The translations under genes were made by a program, and so were the position numbers. Below are positions 34,916-46,033 of a stretch of 64,000 nucleotides of DNA, piece by piece (position 1 is the first letter of the stretch; each line of letters begins with the position of its first letter). The stretch is from assembly GCF_900636545.1 (NCBI RefSeq), contig NZ_LR134290.1:3286001-3350000 (forward strand), written 5' to 3'. Source of the DNA: Pseudomonas mendocina. Lineage in GTDB: Bacteria; Pseudomonadota; Gammaproteobacteria; Pseudomonadales; Pseudomonadaceae. The notes under the pieces were generated by a model. That model was not told the DNA's origin. It ran no database searches and saw only the letters and a list, made by a program, of their open reading frames with translations.

Positions 34916-34929
34916 GAGCGACAGACAGC

Positions 34930-36102
34930 CTAAATACGCCGTACCAGAGCGGCTGCGGCGATGAACAACGCAGCCAGAACAGCAAGCAATGCCAGCCATC
35001 CGGCATGCTCCCAGACATAACCGCCGACATAACCCACCAGGCTGGAGCCGAGGTAATAGGCACACAGGTACAGTGCCGATGCCTGGGCCTTGGCACCCTG
35101 TGCGTGCGCGCCGACCTGCCCGCTGGCCACGGCATGAGCGGCGAAGAAACCCAGCGTGAACAATGCCAGCCCAACCACCGCAGTAATCAGCCAGGGCGTC
35201 GCGCAAAGAGCCACGCCCAGCAACATGAGGCCGATGCCACCATGCAGCACCTGGCGCGCACCAAAGCGTGGGACCAGTCGCCCGGCCCAGCCGGCACTGA
35301 AGATACCCAGCAGGTAGACGGTGAACAGCAGGCCGATCACCGTGGCGGACAGATTGAAAGGCGCACCGGCCAGGCGAAAACCCACGTAGTTAAACAGCGC
35401 AACGAAACCGCCCATCAGCAAAAACGCGAGGGCAAACAACACGCGTAGGCGCGGATTGCTCAGGTGCAAGGCGAAGTTGCGCAGCAACCCACGCAGAGAG
35501 AGCGGTTGGGCCGTGAAATGACGCGAAGGCGGCAACAGCCAGAGAAACAGCCCCATCGCCAGCAAACCCAGCCCGGCGATCCCGCCGAGCGCCCAGGACC
35601 AGCCGCCAATATCGCTGAGCAGGCCGGCCAGCAGTCGCCCCAGCAAGCCCCCCAGCGCCGTGCCGCCGATATACAGGCCCATGGCGGCAGGTAGCGCCTC
35701 GGGATCGAACTCCTCCCCGACATAGGCCATGGCCAGCGCCGGCAGACCGCTCAGCGCCAGCCCCAGCAGTGCACGCAGAATCAACAGGCTGCCCCACTCC
35801 TCCACCAGCGCGCTGGCGATTCCCAGCATCGCCGCCAGCCCCAGCGCTGCCGCCATGACCGGCTTGCGGCCCCAGCTTTCAGCCAGCGCACCGGATACCA
35901 GCAGGCACAGCGCCAGGCTCAAAGTCGTCAGCGACAGCGCCAGGCTGCTGCTGGCGGCCGATACACGAAAGTGTGCGGCCAGCAGAGGCAGCAACGGCTG
36001 CACGCAATAGAGCATGGCGAAGGTGGCGAAACCGGCGCAGAACAGCGCCAGAGTGGCGCGCCGATAACCGGCACTGCCACGACTGAGATGAGAAGCGGAC
36101 AT
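34930..36102 (-). CDS. MFS transporter (YnfM-like)
   Basis: 390 residues with about twelve hydrophobic segments. MFS signatures: the loop after helix 2 (LAESWGRKPVMAA) and a similar one in the second half (GRLVPRFGARQVLHGG). FATFAMLYCVQPLLPLLAAHFRVSAASSSLALS resembles the YnfM/drug-efflux subfamily. The substrate is unknown. The start at 36102 has a weak ribosome-binding site. It lies between oprH and nap, on the strand opposite nap. Confidence 0.85.
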   Translation of the reverse strand: MSASHLSRGSAGYRRATLALFCAGFATFAMLYCVQPLLPLLAAHFRVSAASSSLALSLTTLSLALCLLVSGALAESWGRKPVMAAALGLAAMLGIASALVEEWGSLLILRALLGLALSGLPALAMAYVGEEFDPEALPAAMGLYIGGTALGGLLGRLLAGLLSDIGGWSWALGGIAGLGLLAMGLFLWLLPPSRHFTAQPLSLRGLLRNFALHLSNPRLRVLFALAFLLMGGFVALFNYVGFRLAGAPFNLSATVIGLLFTVYLLGIFSAGWAGRLVPRFGARQVLHGGIGLMLLGVALCATPWLITAVVGLALFTLGFFAAHAVASGQVGAHAQGAKAQASALYLCAYYLGSSLVGYVGGYVWEHAGWLALLAVLAALFIAAAALVRRI

Positions 36103-36264
36103 AGATTGGATGACTCACGGAGCACGTTGCGGACAAGCGACAGATCGACAAAAGAAGCCGATCCGAGCGACGCGGGTCCGCGAATGGAACGAAGAACAAA
36201 TATTAGCACGCTATCGATAATTTCGAACGTGCCTCCCCAGTACCTTGAACGCTCTGCCCCTGAC

Positions 36265-36278
36265 TTGATCCAGCTCAA
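36265..36278 (+). promoter_or_regulatory. ANR/FNR-type box of the nap operon
   Basis: TTGATCCAGCTCAA matches the TTGAT-N4-ATCAA consensus at nine of ten positions. It is centred about 41.5 bp upstream of a predicted start site near 36313. An extended -10 (TGCTAAGGT, 36298-36306) lies between them. This is a class II ANR-activated promoter arrangement. Confidence 0.7.
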
Positions 36279-36297
36279 CTGACTTTGCCCTTACCAA

Positions 36298-36306
36298 TGC
36301 TAAGGT
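36298..36306 (+). promoter_or_regulatory. Extended -10 of the nap promoter
   Basis: TGC followed by TAAGGT, with no good -35, consistent with an activator-dependent promoter using the ANR box upstream. Confidence 0.5.
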
Positions 36307-36342
36307 CTAGCCTGAGATACGGAATGCAATGGAGCCGAGCGA

Positions 36343-36510
36343 ATGGACAGCACGCCCGAACGCAAAGCCACGAAAGGCAAGGAAACCCGCCTGTTCGTCT
36401 TTCTCGTGGTCTGCTTATTTCCCCTCCTGTCCGTCGCGCTGGTCGGCGGCTACGGGTTCATCATCTGGTTCATGCAGATGCTGCTAGGACCGCCTGGACC
36501 ACCCACCTGA
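36343..36510 (+). CDS. napE: Periplasmic nitrate reductase small membrane subunit NapE
   Basis: 55 residues (MDSTPERKATKGKETRLFVF... ending GPPGPPT). A single long hydrophobic span (FVFLVVCLFPLLSVALVGGYGFIIWF) follows a basic N-terminus, as in NapE. GGAG lies eight bases upstream. NapE is a membrane component of some Nap operons with an unclear role. It is the first gene of the napEDABC operon here. Confidence 0.88.
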   Translation: MDSTPERKATKGKETRLFVFLVVCLFPLLSVALVGGYGFIIWFMQMLLGPPGPPT

Positions 36511-36539
36511 TCCTTTCTCACGTGACGGAGCCACGGAAC

Positions 36540-36800
36540 ATGGCCGCCCCCCTGCACATATCCAGCCTGCTGGTACACGTACGGCCCGAACTGCTCGCAG
36601 CGGTGAAGACCAACCTGCGCCAGCTAGATGGTCTCGAACTGCACCAGGAAAGTCCTCAGGGCAAGCTGGTGGTGGTGCTGGAAACCGAGCACGAGCGCCA
36701 CATCCTCGCGCGCATAGAACAGATCAACGCGTTGCCTGGCGTGCTTAATGCAGCCCTGGTTTACCACGAACTCCTCGATACAGAAGGAGATACAGAATGA
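36540..36800 (+). CDS. napD: NapD chaperone for the NapA Tat signal
   Basis: 86 residues. NapD binds the twin-arginine signal of NapA and holds it until the cofactor is loaded. The ferredoxin-like pattern [21 protein letters not shown] ... [37 protein letters not shown] is typical. The start has GGAG upstream. The stop overlaps the napA start as ATGA, consistent with coupled translation. NapF, usually present in P. aeruginosa, is missing between napE and napD. Confidence 0.93.
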   Translation: MAAPLHISSLLVHVRPELLAAVKTNLRQLDGLELHQESPQGKLVVVLETEHERHILARIEQINALPGVLNAALVYHELLDTEGDTE

Positions 36801-39301
36801 AGCTAACCCGCCGTGAATTTGCCAAAGCCAACGCCGCTGCCATCGCCGCAGCGGCGGCCGGCCTGCCCATCGCCAGTACCGCCAGCAACCTGATCACCGA
36901 GGCGGACATGACCCGCCTGGACTGGAACAAGGCGCCCTGCCGCTTCTGCGGCACCGGCTGCAGCGTGATGGTCGCCACCCGCGACAACCGCGTGGTGGCC
37001 ACCCACGGCGACGTCAAGGCCGAGGTCAACCGCGGCCTGAACTGCGTCAAGGGTTACTTCCTGTCGAAGATCATGTACGGCGTCGACCGCCTCACTCAGC
37101 CGCTGCTGCGTATGAAGAACGGTGTGTACGACAAGCAGGGCGAATTCCAGCCAGTGAGCTGGGACCAGGCCTTCGACATCATGGCGCAGAAGATCAAGCA
37201 GGCCATCGCCGAGCATGGCCCGGAGGCTGTCGGCATGTTCGGCTCCGGCCAGTGGACGGTGTGGGAAGGCTACGCCGCCAACAAGCTGATGAAAGCCGGC
37301 TTTCGCAGCAACAACATCGACCCCAACGCCCGCCACTGCATGGCGTCGGCGGTGATGGGCTTCATGCGTACCTTCGGCATGGACGAGCCGATGGGCTGCT
37401 ACGACGACATCGAGGCCACCGACGCCTTCGTGCTGTGGGGCTCGAACATGGCGGAGATGCATCCGATCCTCTGGAGCCGGGTCACCGATCGCCGACTAAG
37501 CCATCCGAACACCAAGGTCGCCGTGCTTTCCACCTTCGAGCACCGCAGCTTCGACCTGGCCGATATCCCGCTGGTGTTCAAACCGCAGACCGATCTGCTG
37601 ATTCTCAACTACATCGCCAACCACATCATCGAAAGTGGCGCGGTGAACAAGGACTTCGTCGACAAGCACACCAAGTTCGCCCGCGGTGCCGACGATATCG
37701 GCTATGGCCTGCGCGCCGACGATCCGCTGGAGATGCAGGCCAAGAACGTCGCCAAGGCCAATACCTGGGAAGACATGTCCTTCGAGCAGTTCGCTGCCTT
37801 CGTAAAACCCTACACGCTGGAGCGCACCGCGAAGGAATCGGGCGTCCCGGCCGAGCGCCTCAAGGCGCTGGCTGAGCTGTACGCCGATCCGCAGCGCAAG
37901 GTGGTGTCGTTCTGGACCATGGGCTTCAACCAGCACACCCGTGGTGTCTGGGCCAACAACCTGATCTACAACATCCACCTGCTCACCGGCAAGATCAGCG
38001 AACCGGGCAACAGCCCGTTCTCGCTGACCGGCCAGCCCTCGGCCTGCGGCACCGCACGCGAAGTGGGTACCTTCTCCCACCGCCTGCCCGCCGACATGCT
38101 GGTGGCCAATCCCAAGCACCGCGAAACCGCCGAAAAAATCTGGAAACTGCCAGCCGGCACCATTCAGGAGAAGCCCGGCTTCCATGCCGTGGAGCAGAGC
38201 CGCAAGCTCAAGGATGGTGTGCTCAAGGTCTACTGGACGCAGGTCAGCAACAACATGCAGGCCGGCCCCAACATCATGCAGGAGGTCCTGCCGGGCTGGC
38301 GCAACCCGCAGGCCTTCGTCGTCGTCTCCGACGTCTACCCCACCGTCTCGGCCCAGGCCGCCGACCTGATCCTGCCCAGCGCCATGTGGGTGGAAAAGGA
38401 AGGTGCCTATGGCAACGCCGAACGCCGCACGCAGTTCTGGCATCAACTGGTGAAAGCCCCCGGCGAGGCCAGGTCCGACCTCTGGCAACTGGTGGAATTC
38501 TCCAAGCGTTTTACCACCGACGAGGTCTGGCCCGCCGAACTGCTGGCCAAGGCTCCGACCTACAGGGGCAAGACGCTCTATCAGGTGTTGTTCGCCAATG
38601 GCCAGGTCGACCAGTTCTCCAGTGAGCAGATCGAGACCGGCTACCTCAATGACGAAGCGGCGGCCTTTGGCTTCTATCTGCAGAAGGGGCTGTTCGAGGA
38701 GTACGCCCAGTTCGGCCGCGGGCACGCCCATGACCTGGCGCCGTTCGACAGCTATCACGCTGCACGTGGCCTGCGCTGGCCAGTGGTCGACGGCAAGGAG
38801 ACACGCTGGCGCTACCGCGAGGGCCTCGACCCCTACGTGGAGAAAGGCAGCGGCGTACAGTTCTACGGCTACCCGGACAAACGGGCACTGATCTTCGCCC
38901 TGCCCTACGAGCCGCCAGCTGAGGCACCGGATGACGAGTTCCCGTTCTGGCTCAGCACCGGCCGCGTGCTGGAGCACTGGCATACCGGCAGCATGACCCA
39001 GCGTGTCGAAGAACTGCATGGCGCCGTGCCTGACGCGCTCGTGTACATGCACCCGGACGACGCCAAGACGCTCAAGGCGCGACGTGGTAGCGAGGTCAAG
39101 GTGATCAGCCGGCGCGGTGAAATCCGTGCCCGCATTGAAACCCGTGGGCGCAACAAGCCGCCACGCGGCCTGGTTTTCGTGCCGTTCTTCGATGCCAACA
39201 AACTGATCAACAAGGTCACTCTGGACGCCACCGATCCGATCTCCAAGCAGACCGACTACAAGAAGTGTGCGGTGAAGATCGAACTGGTCAGCCTGGCCTG
39301 A
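36797..39301 (+). CDS. napA: Periplasmic nitrate reductase catalytic subunit NapA
   Basis: 834 residues. It reduces nitrate to nitrite in the periplasm using bis-MGD molybdenum and one 4Fe-4S cluster. The Tat signal is [19 protein letters not shown]. The cluster cysteines are in [13 protein letters not shown] ... GLNCVKGYF. The Mo-ligand Cys is in [18 protein letters not shown]. Length matches the family (about 830). It receives electrons from NapB/NapC, encoded downstream. Confidence 0.97.
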   Translation: MKLTRREFAKANAAAIAAAAAGLPIASTASNLITEADMTRLDWNKAPCRFCGTGCSVMVATRDNRVVATHGDVKAEVNRGLNCVKGYFLSKIMYGVDRLTQPLLRMKNGVYDKQGEFQPVSWDQAFDIMAQKIKQAIAEHGPEAVGMFGSGQWTVWEGYAANKLMKAGFRSNNIDPNARHCMASAVMGFMRTFGMDEPMGCYDDIEATDAFVLWGSNMAEMHPILWSRVTDRRLSHPNTKVAVLSTFEHRSFDLADIPLVFKPQTDLLILNYIANHIIESGAVNKDFVDKHTKFARGADDIGYGLRADDPLEMQAKNVAKANTWEDMSFEQFAAFVKPYTLERTAKESGVPAERLKALAELYADPQRKVVSFWTMGFNQHTRGVWANNLIYNIHLLTGKISEPGNSPFSLTGQPSACGTAREVGTFSHRLPADMLVANPKHRETAEKIWKLPAGTIQEKPGFHAVEQSRKLKDGVLKVYWTQVSNNMQAGPNIMQEVLPGWRNPQAFVVVSDVYPTVSAQAADLILPSAMWVEKEGAYGNAERRTQFWHQLVKAPGEARSDLWQLVEFSKRFTTDEVWPAELLAKAPTYRGKTLYQVLFANGQVDQFSSEQIETGYLNDEAAAFGFYLQKGLFEEYAQFGRGHAHDLAPFDSYHAARGLRWPVVDGKETRWRYREGLDPYVEKGSGVQFYGYPDKRALIFALPYEPPAEAPDDEFPFWLSTGRVLEHWHTGSMTQRVEELHGAVPDALVYMHPDDAKTLKARRGSEVKVISRRGEIRARIETRGRNKPPRGLVFVPFFDANKLINKVTLDATDPISKQTDYKKCAVKIELVSLA

Positions 39302-39312
39302 GGAGAACCGTC

Positions 39313-39798
39313 ATGAGCCTGCGTTTTCTACCTCTGCTACTGCTTGCCGCCTTTGGCCTTGCCATCGCCGGCGAGCTAAATTACCCGCTCGACGCTCCCG
39401 CGCCGGACGGTCGCCGCCCAGGCGGCACCCTCAGCCAGACACTGCCGGCACCGGTGCTGGGCAACGAGGAAAACAAGGACGTGCGCCGCGAGCGCAACTA
39501 CCCGGAACAGCCACCGACCATTCCGCATAGCATCCGCGGCTACCAAGTCGATGCCAACGGCAACAAGTGCCTGACCTGCCACAGCCGGGCCGGCAGCGCC
39601 CGCAGCCAAGCGCCGATGATCAGCATCACCCATTACATGGACCGCGACGGCCAGCCGCTCGCTGCCGTGTCGCCGCGGCGCTACTTCTGCACCCAGTGCC
39701 ATGTCACCCAGCAGGAGGTCAAACCTCTGGTCGGCAACAGCTTCCGCAATATCGACCACCTGCTCGAAGACGAAGCAGCCGGCGCGGCGAAACCCTGA
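39313..39798 (+). CDS. napB: NapB diheme cytochrome c subunit
   Basis: 161 residues. The start at 39313 follows AGGAG. A signal peptide (MSLRFLPLLLLAAFGLAIAG) is followed by two c-type heme motifs, CLTCH and CTQCH, as in NapB. Axial His candidates lie in PPTIPHSIRGY and SITHYMDRDG. It passes electrons from NapC to NapA. Confidence 0.95.
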   Translation: MSLRFLPLLLLAAFGLAIAGELNYPLDAPAPDGRRPGGTLSQTLPAPVLGNEENKDVRRERNYPEQPPTIPHSIRGYQVDANGNKCLTCHSRAGSARSQAPMISITHYMDRDGQPLAAVSPRRYFCTQCHVTQQEVKPLVGNSFRNIDHLLEDEAAGAAKP

Positions 39799-39807
39799 GG
39801 AGGCCAC

Positions 39808-40404
39808 ATGAAGTCACTATTGGCCCTGCTGAAGGAATACTGGGGCATCCTGCGTCGTCCGAGCGTGCATTACAGCCTGGGCTTTCTCAGCCTCGGCGGC
39901 TTCATCGCCGGGATCATCTTCTGGGGCGGCTTCAACACCGCGCTGGAAGCCACCAACACCGAGCAGTTCTGCATTTCCTGCCACGAGATGCGCGACAACG
40001 TCTACGTCGAGCTGCAGGACACCATTCACTACAGCAACCGCTCCGGCGTGCGCGCCACCTGCCCCGACTGTCACGTGCCACACCAGTGGACCGACAAGAT
40101 CGCGCGCAAGATGCAGGCCTCCAAGGAGGTCTGGGGCAAGATCTTCGGCACCATCAACACCCGCGACAAATTCCTCGCCCACCGCCGTGAGCTGGCCGAG
40201 CACGAATGGGCGCGGCTCAAGGCCAACGACTCGCTGGAGTGCCGTAACTGCCACAACTTCGATTACATGGATTTCACCAAGCAGAGCCCACGCGCCCGGC
40301 AGATGCACTCCAGCGCGCTGGCCAACGGTGAAGCCACCTGTATCGACTGCCACAAGGGCATCGCCCACCATCTGCCAGACATGAGCGGCGTGCCAGGCTG
40401 GTAA
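39808..40404 (+). CDS. napC: NapC tetraheme quinol dehydrogenase
   Basis: 198 residues, NapC/NirT family. An N-terminal anchor ([22 protein letters not shown]) precedes four CxxCH motifs: CISCH, CPDCH, CRNCH and CIDCH. It takes electrons from membrane quinol and feeds NapB. AGGAGG is upstream of the start, and it is the last gene of napEDABC. The convergent neighbour is a thioredoxin-like lipoprotein. Confidence 0.96.
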   Translation: MKSLLALLKEYWGILRRPSVHYSLGFLSLGGFIAGIIFWGGFNTALEATNTEQFCISCHEMRDNVYVELQDTIHYSNRSGVRATCPDCHVPHQWTDKIARKMQASKEVWGKIFGTINTRDKFLAHRRELAEHEWARLKANDSLECRNCHNFDYMDFTKQSPRARQMHSSALANGEATCIDCHKGIAHHLPDMSGVPGW

Positions 40405-40460
40405 TGCGAGATGTGCGCTGCGCAACGCTAACTCAGGGCTCACGACGCCAAGGCGCGGCT

Positions 40461-40937
40461 CTATTCGTTGCGCAAGCGCTCGAGATGCGCCAGTACGCCA
40501 GCTGACGTCTGCTCGCCCACCAGGCGTTCACGCAGTTTGCCGTCGGCATCGACGATGTAGGTCACCGGCAGCACGTCGTTGCGCGGCAGTGCAAAACGCG
40601 CTGCCGGGTCCTGCGCCAGCACGGTGAAACGGATATCGAAGCTGTCGGCCGCGCGCTTGAGGTCATCGCCCTGCAACGCGTCGAAATTGACACCGATCAC
40701 CCGTGCCGACTGATTTTTCAGCTCATCTTCCAGCGCATTGAGCTCGGGGATTTCCGTGCGGCAGGGTGCACACCATTCGGCCCAATAATTGATAACTAGC
40801 CACTGGCCATCGAGGCTGTCAGCCGTTACCTTTCGTCCATGCTGATCAGGGCCGAAATCCTCGGCACAAGCCACCAGCAGCAGACCGGCGCAGATTCCCA
40901 AAACAGCCTTGCCGACCATCCGGAGCCGTAAGCCCAT
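40461..40937 (-). CDS. TlpA/ResA-type thioredoxin-like lipoprotein
   Basis: 158 residues from the ATG at 40937. The lipobox LLVAC sits at the end of a hydrophobic signal. The thioredoxin fold has the redox motif WCAPC (NYWAEWCAPCRTEIPELNALE) and the cis-Pro region LPVTYIVDADG. TlpA-like proteins keep periplasmic cysteines reduced, for example for heme attachment. Its convergent position with the cytochrome-rich nap operon is suggestive only. Confidence 0.87.
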   Translation of the reverse strand: MGLRLRMVGKAVLGICAGLLLVACAEDFGPDQHGRKVTADSLDGQWLVINYWAEWCAPCRTEIPELNALEDELKNQSARVIGVNFDALQGDDLKRAADSFDIRFTVLAQDPAARFALPRNDVLPVTYIVDADGKLRERLVGEQTSAGVLAHLERLRNE

Positions 40938-40967
40938 GTACTCGATCCTCGTCCACTCGGGGTTGAT

Positions 40968-42374
40968 ATGACGCTCAATGCACTGCGTCTGGAAGTACCG
41001 GATATCCGCGAGGACAACAGCGTATCGCCAGCGGAGATCGCCCAGCGACTCGCGGCCGCCCGTCACCAGGACTCGGAACATGGCCTGCAAGAGGTGCTGG
41101 GGCTGCTGTTCACGCTCAATCGCAGCGCTCTGACCTTACTGGAAAGGCAGCGTGCGCTGCAAAGCTTCAGTGACGAGTATCGCCATTACGCCAGCCTCGC
41201 CAGTCGCCAGCATCCACCCAGCACGCTGTTCGTGCGTCTGTGCGGTGAACTGGCGATCGGCTTCAAACGCCTGCTGCTGCAGATTCTGCAAGGCCGTCAG
41301 CCATCGCTGCCGCACCTGGCCTGGTGCCTGTACATGGCCCAGCATTTCCTCGCCCAACAGTTGCTGCGCCACTACCAGCTCTATCAGGAGCCACCGGCAG
41401 CACTCTGGCGTGACAGCCATTTGCTGTACTGGATCGGCGAACATCAGCAGTGCCTGGACGAACCGGTCGCTGCGGCCTTCGAACCGAAGCCGGCCAGCGA
41501 CCTGCGTGGGTTGTACCAGCAGATGCTGCTATTGGCCCTGAGCAACCCCTTTCACCTCGATGAAGGCGAATGCCTGACGTTGTTCAGCGCGCTCGCACCG
41601 CTGGCCTCGCTGGCCAGGCTGCAATCCTGGGATGAGGAAGACGAGGCCGAGGGTCCGCTTGTCGACCTCAGTCAGTCCCAGGCCTGCCTGGGATTCGAAC
41701 AGCCGGTGGAAGGCGAGGCAGCCAACCTGCGCCGCTTTGAGCTGGGCGCACTGCTGATCGCACTGCACGAACCGGCGCCGCTGCAAAGCGCTCAGGAGCG
41801 CCAGCTTCTCGAACGCGTACGCCAGCACTGGTTGGGGCGCCAGCAGCGTCGTCACGAACGCGCCGAACTGGACGGCCAATGCAGCCTGGTGATCGGCCTG
41901 CCGGCCATTCACGCGCAACTGCTGGACAAGCTGCCACAACGCACCGAAGCACAGTTGCTCGATGCCAGCCCCGGAGGGGCGCGCCTGCTGTGCAACGCCA
42001 ATGAAGGTGCACAGCTGCAGGTCGGGCAGCTGGTTCTGCTGCTTACCAGCGGTACGCCGACCCTGGCTCTGGTTCGTTGGCGTCATCAGGGCAGCAAGGG
42101 CCTGCACCTTGGCCTGCGCTACCTGAAGGGGCTGCCGCGACCGGTTTGGCTGCGCCGTGCGCCCAACGCCCAGACCCATCCCGGCGTATTGCAGAGTACG
42201 CCTGCACCGGGCAACGGCTGGTACCACGGTCTGTGGCTGCCCAATGGCCAGTTCAGCGTCGACGAGCATCTGTGGTTGCAACTGGCCAACGTACACAACC
42301 AGGCAATCGTGCCGCTCCCCGAGAGCAACCTGCAGACATCGGCGGTCACTCGCCATCCATTGCGCCTGGCCTGA
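40968..42374 (+). CDS. PilZ-like domain protein, possible c-di-GMP receptor
   Basis: 468 residues. A long N-terminal helical region (about 1-300) is followed by a beta-rich C-terminus. RQQRRHERAELDG and DASPGGARL reproduce the two PilZ motifs (RxxxR and D/NxSxxG) at the expected distance (about 40 residues). The N-terminal region is unfamiliar. It is divergent from the TlpA-like gene with only 30 bp between starts. Confidence 0.6.
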   Translation: MTLNALRLEVPDIREDNSVSPAEIAQRLAAARHQDSEHGLQEVLGLLFTLNRSALTLLERQRALQSFSDEYRHYASLASRQHPPSTLFVRLCGELAIGFKRLLLQILQGRQPSLPHLAWCLYMAQHFLAQQLLRHYQLYQEPPAALWRDSHLLYWIGEHQQCLDEPVAAAFEPKPASDLRGLYQQMLLLALSNPFHLDEGECLTLFSALAPLASLARLQSWDEEDEAEGPLVDLSQSQACLGFEQPVEGEAANLRRFELGALLIALHEPAPLQSAQERQLLERVRQHWLGRQQRRHERAELDGQCSLVIGLPAIHAQLLDKLPQRTEAQLLDASPGGARLLCNANEGAQLQVGQLVLLLTSGTPTLALVRWRHQGSKGLHLGLRYLKGLPRPVWLRRAPNAQTHPGVLQSTPAPGNGWYHGLWLPNGQFSVDEHLWLQLANVHNQAIVPLPESNLQTSAVTRHPLRLA

Positions 42375-42488
42375 TACGCGAAACTGCGACCCCAGTCACG
42401 CGCTCTGTCCGCCGAGTGCACAGTTTCGCCAACAGGTGGCTGCTTATAATTCCTCGCACTCAAGTCTCACCCTGCCTGGAATTTCACC

Positions 42489-42881
42489 ATGTCCCACGTG
42501 CAAGACAAGCTGATTGGCTCCGTGCCCTCGCGCATCGTCGACGTCGCTCGCCTGCTGGTCACGCCCTACGAGGGTCGCGTGGCCGAATACAACATTGCCA
42601 CCTGGCTGCACTTACCCGGGTTGGCCAACCTGCCGGTATCACTGCTGGTGAGCTATCGCGACGGCGACAAACGCCGCGAGGTCAATGTCGATCATGGTAA
42701 GGTCAACGCTCACGGCAAGATTCTGCTCTCGGGCATCGCCCGCATGCCGGTGCGGCAGAAGATCGAAGACATGCAGGTACGCCTGCGCTCGGCGGTGCCA
42801 GCGCAAAGTCTGGTCGTCGAAGAGTTCTTCGTTCAGGCCGTGGAGCTGGCCATTAGCGAGAGCCGCCAGGCCATGGCCTGA
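42489..42881 (+). CDS. Conserved pseudomonad hypothetical protein
   Basis: 130 residues (MSHVQDKLIGSVPSRIVDVARLLVTP...). Predicted soluble with mixed alpha/beta character (LPVSLLVSYRDGDKRREVNVDHGKVNAHGKILLSGIARMPV) and no membrane segment. No catalytic motif is recognised. A strong terminator follows immediately. Confidence 0.75.
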   Translation: MSHVQDKLIGSVPSRIVDVARLLVTPYEGRVAEYNIATWLHLPGLANLPVSLLVSYRDGDKRREVNVDHGKVNAHGKILLSGIARMPVRQKIEDMQVRLRSAVPAQSLVVEEFFVQAVELAISESRQAMA

Positions 42882-42892
42882 AACAGCATGGA

Positions 42893-42930
42893 AAAGCAAA
42901 ACCCCGCGCATCGTCGCGGGGTTTTGCTTT
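42893..42930 (+). terminator. Intrinsic terminator, probably bidirectional
   Basis: Stem AAAGCAAAACCCCGCG/CGCGGGGTTTTGCTTT around loop CATCGT, with A- and T-runs on both sides, between convergent genes. Confidence 0.9.
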
Positions 42931-43130
42931 CAAGCGGAAGAAGCTTCCGGGCTGCACGGAGGCAATGAATTCGAATCGGCGGCTTCAGGCTGCGGTTCTT
43001 CGCTGATCGCGTGCTCGAGCAACGACTCCGGCCAGCGAGCAAAGCGCAGCCCGGTGATACGGTTGAGCCGCGTCAGCGCTTCCTCGGGATCGCGTCGATG
43101 AAGTTGAACTACCTTATTTTGGCCTGTCAT
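42930..43130 (-). CDS. Small conserved hypothetical protein
   Basis: 66 residues from the ATG at 43130 (MTGQNKVVQLHRRDPEEAL); an ATG at 43142 is possible but only three bases from its AGGA. Basic and helical in the first half (RRDPEEALTRLNRITGLRFARWPESLLEH), acidic and Pro/Ser-rich at the end. The sequence recalls small pseudomonad proteins of unknown function. It is convergent with the preceding gene. Confidence 0.6.
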   Translation of the reverse strand: MTGQNKVVQLHRRDPEEALTRLNRITGLRFARWPESLLEHAISEEPQPEAADSNSLPPCSPEASSA

Positions 43131-43319
43131 TATTGCATGCATCCTTAGCGATCCCTGCCTTGTCGGCAGTTCGATAGCAATTGCTCCTGCAATAGCCAGA
43201 AGCGTGCCAGCTTCCCGACACTGAATTTATTGACGCTCAGCTCGCTGCCTGGGGCACAGCGCAACAGGACAAGGCCGTTTACTGACGTTTTTTGTCACGT
43301 GGTATACCTGCCAACATTG

Positions 43320-44537
43320 TCAGCTCTTTCCCGGCAACCAATCCGCCAGACTGGCGCCAAATTGCTTCTCTCGCTCCTCCTGCAAACGCTCCAGTCCGTC
43401 GCGCAGCGCGGGATACCAGGGCTCATCAAGCTGTGCTGGGAGTTGTGACAGGCTCGGCAACGGCCAGGGGCTGCACTCGAGCAGCTTGTAGACGGGGAAG
43501 GTGTGCAAATCCCGGCACAACACCCAGCCACCTCCGCTGGCCTTGCATGCAAGGTGCTCGCGCTCGAGGAAATCCATCACCTGGCCCCATTCATCTTCAG
43601 GCAAACGCCAGCCTGCGCGCTGCATATCGCCGTAGTGCAGGGCTTCGCCCTTTTGCTGGCGTTTCAACAAAAGACGCAGCACCACCAGCAGCGTCAATCC
43701 TCTGGGAATGGGCTCTCGCCGCCAGTACCTGGGCTGCGAAAGGCCGTACACCAGCTCGGCACCCAGCAGCACGATCAACCAAGACAGGTAGATCCACACC
43801 AGGAACAGCGGCACCGTGGCGAACGCCCCATAGATCAGGTGATAGCCGGGAAACAGGCGAACGTAGAGGCCGAACAGTGCCTTGGCGATCTCGAACAGGA
43901 TGGCACTGAACAGGCCACCCAGCAGCGCGTGACGCAGCGGTACGCGGGTATTGGGAACTGCCGCATACAGCAGCGTGAAGGCAGCGATACTCGACAACAG
44001 CGGCGCGAAGCTCAGCAGCGTCTTGGCGCCGACCACGGCATCCGGCCCGGAAATCAGCGACAGAGAGGCGATATAAGTGCTGACCGCGAACCCAGCGCCG
44101 AGCAGCAGAGGCCCAAGGCTGAGAATCGCCCAGTAGAGCAGGAAACTGGACATGCCACGGCGCGGCTGGCGCACCCGCCAGATCACGTTGAAGGTTTTCT
44201 CGATGGTCACCAGCATGAGGAAGGCAGTAACGGCCAGCAGGCCCACACCGAACCAGGTCAGTTGCCGCGCCTGCGTGGTGAACTCGCGCAGGTATTCCTG
44301 CACCGTCTCGCCGGTGGACGGTACGAAGTTGTGGAAGATGAAGCCCTGGATCTCCTCGCCGACGCCCTGGAAAGCCGGAATCGCCGAAAGCATGGCGAAG
44401 GTCACGGTCATCATCGGCACCACGGCGAACAGCGTCGTGTAGGTCAACGCCGCGGCGTTGCCCGCGCCACGGTTCTCCACGAAGCGCTGGTAAAGGCTCA
44501 GCCAGAATCCCAGCCAATCCTTGAGACGAACCTGCAT
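43320..44537 (-). CDS. YihY/BrkB family inner-membrane protein
   Basis: 405 residues. AGGAGAGGTC precedes the start at 44537. Six or so membrane spans start with [22 protein letters not shown], a family hallmark, and [18 protein letters not shown] is near the end of the membrane domain. The soluble C-terminal region is about 120 residues and has the look of a winged helix ([21 protein letters not shown]). Formerly called ribonuclease BN by mistake; the role is unresolved. Confidence 0.88.
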   Translation of the reverse strand: MQVRLKDWLGFWLSLYQRFVENRGAGNAAALTYTTLFAVVPMMTVTFAMLSAIPAFQGVGEEIQGFIFHNFVPSTGETVQEYLREFTTQARQLTWFGVGLLAVTAFLMLVTIEKTFNVIWRVRQPRRGMSSFLLYWAILSLGPLLLGAGFAVSTYIASLSLISGPDAVVGAKTLLSFAPLLSSIAAFTLLYAAVPNTRVPLRHALLGGLFSAILFEIAKALFGLYVRLFPGYHLIYGAFATVPLFLVWIYLSWLIVLLGAELVYGLSQPRYWRREPIPRGLTLLVVLRLLLKRQQKGEALHYGDMQRAGWRLPEDEWGQVMDFLEREHLACKASGGGWVLCRDLHTFPVYKLLECSPWPLPSLSQLPAQLDEPWYPALRDGLERLQEEREKQFGASLADWLPGKS

Positions 44538-44673
44538 GACCTCTCCTTAGTCTCCAAACCTAAACAGACAGTACGCCGCGTGAAAAGGTCGCACGAAGCA
44601 ACCTATCGGTTCGCGTGCATCCGCGCATCAGGCGGTTAGAATAGCCGCCACTTCAAGCCGGATGCGAGCCACC

Positions 44674-45620
<947 letters not shown>

Positions 45621-45622
45621 TC

Positions 45623-46033
45623 GTGGCCCGAGCCAAGAAACCCCTGCCAAGCCTCGAATGGCTGGAGCCACGGGTAAAACTCAGCCGAGCGCTGAGCCTG
45701 TTCAGCTTCGTCGCCCTGCTGACGCTGCTGCTGGTATGGAACCTGGCCTTCGCCGACCTGCACGGTGCCCGCGTCGGTGTGGTACTGGCCATCCAGCTGC
45801 TGCCGTTGGCCCTGCTGGCCCCTGGCATCGCCATGGGCAATGCCCGTGCTCACGCCTGGGCCTGCTTCGTGGTCAACATCTACTTCATTCAGGGCGTACT
45901 CGCCGCGATTGATCCAGCGCGCGCGCTGTTCGGTGCCCTGGAGGCGGTCATCAGCTTCGGCCTGTTCTGCTGCGCCCTGCTCTATACCCGCTGGCGCTTT
46001 CAGTACGACCGCAAGAAGGCCGGGGAAGCTTGA
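45623..46033 (+). CDS. DUF2069 inner-membrane protein
   Basis: 136 residues from a GTG at 45623. Four membrane spans are likely: SLFSFVALLTLLLVWNLAF, VGVVLAIQLLPLALLAPGIAM, AWACFVVNIYFIQGVLAAI and ALEAVISFGLFCCALLYTRWRF. PGIAMGNARAHAWACFVVNIYF is a family motif. Its stop codon overlaps the start of the downstream hydrolase. The function is unknown. Confidence 0.85.
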   Translation: MARAKKPLPSLEWLEPRVKLSRALSLFSFVALLTLLLVWNLAFADLHGARVGVVLAIQLLPLALLAPGIAMGNARAHAWACFVVNIYFIQGVLAAIDPARALFGALEAVISFGLFCCALLYTRWRFQYDRKKAGEA

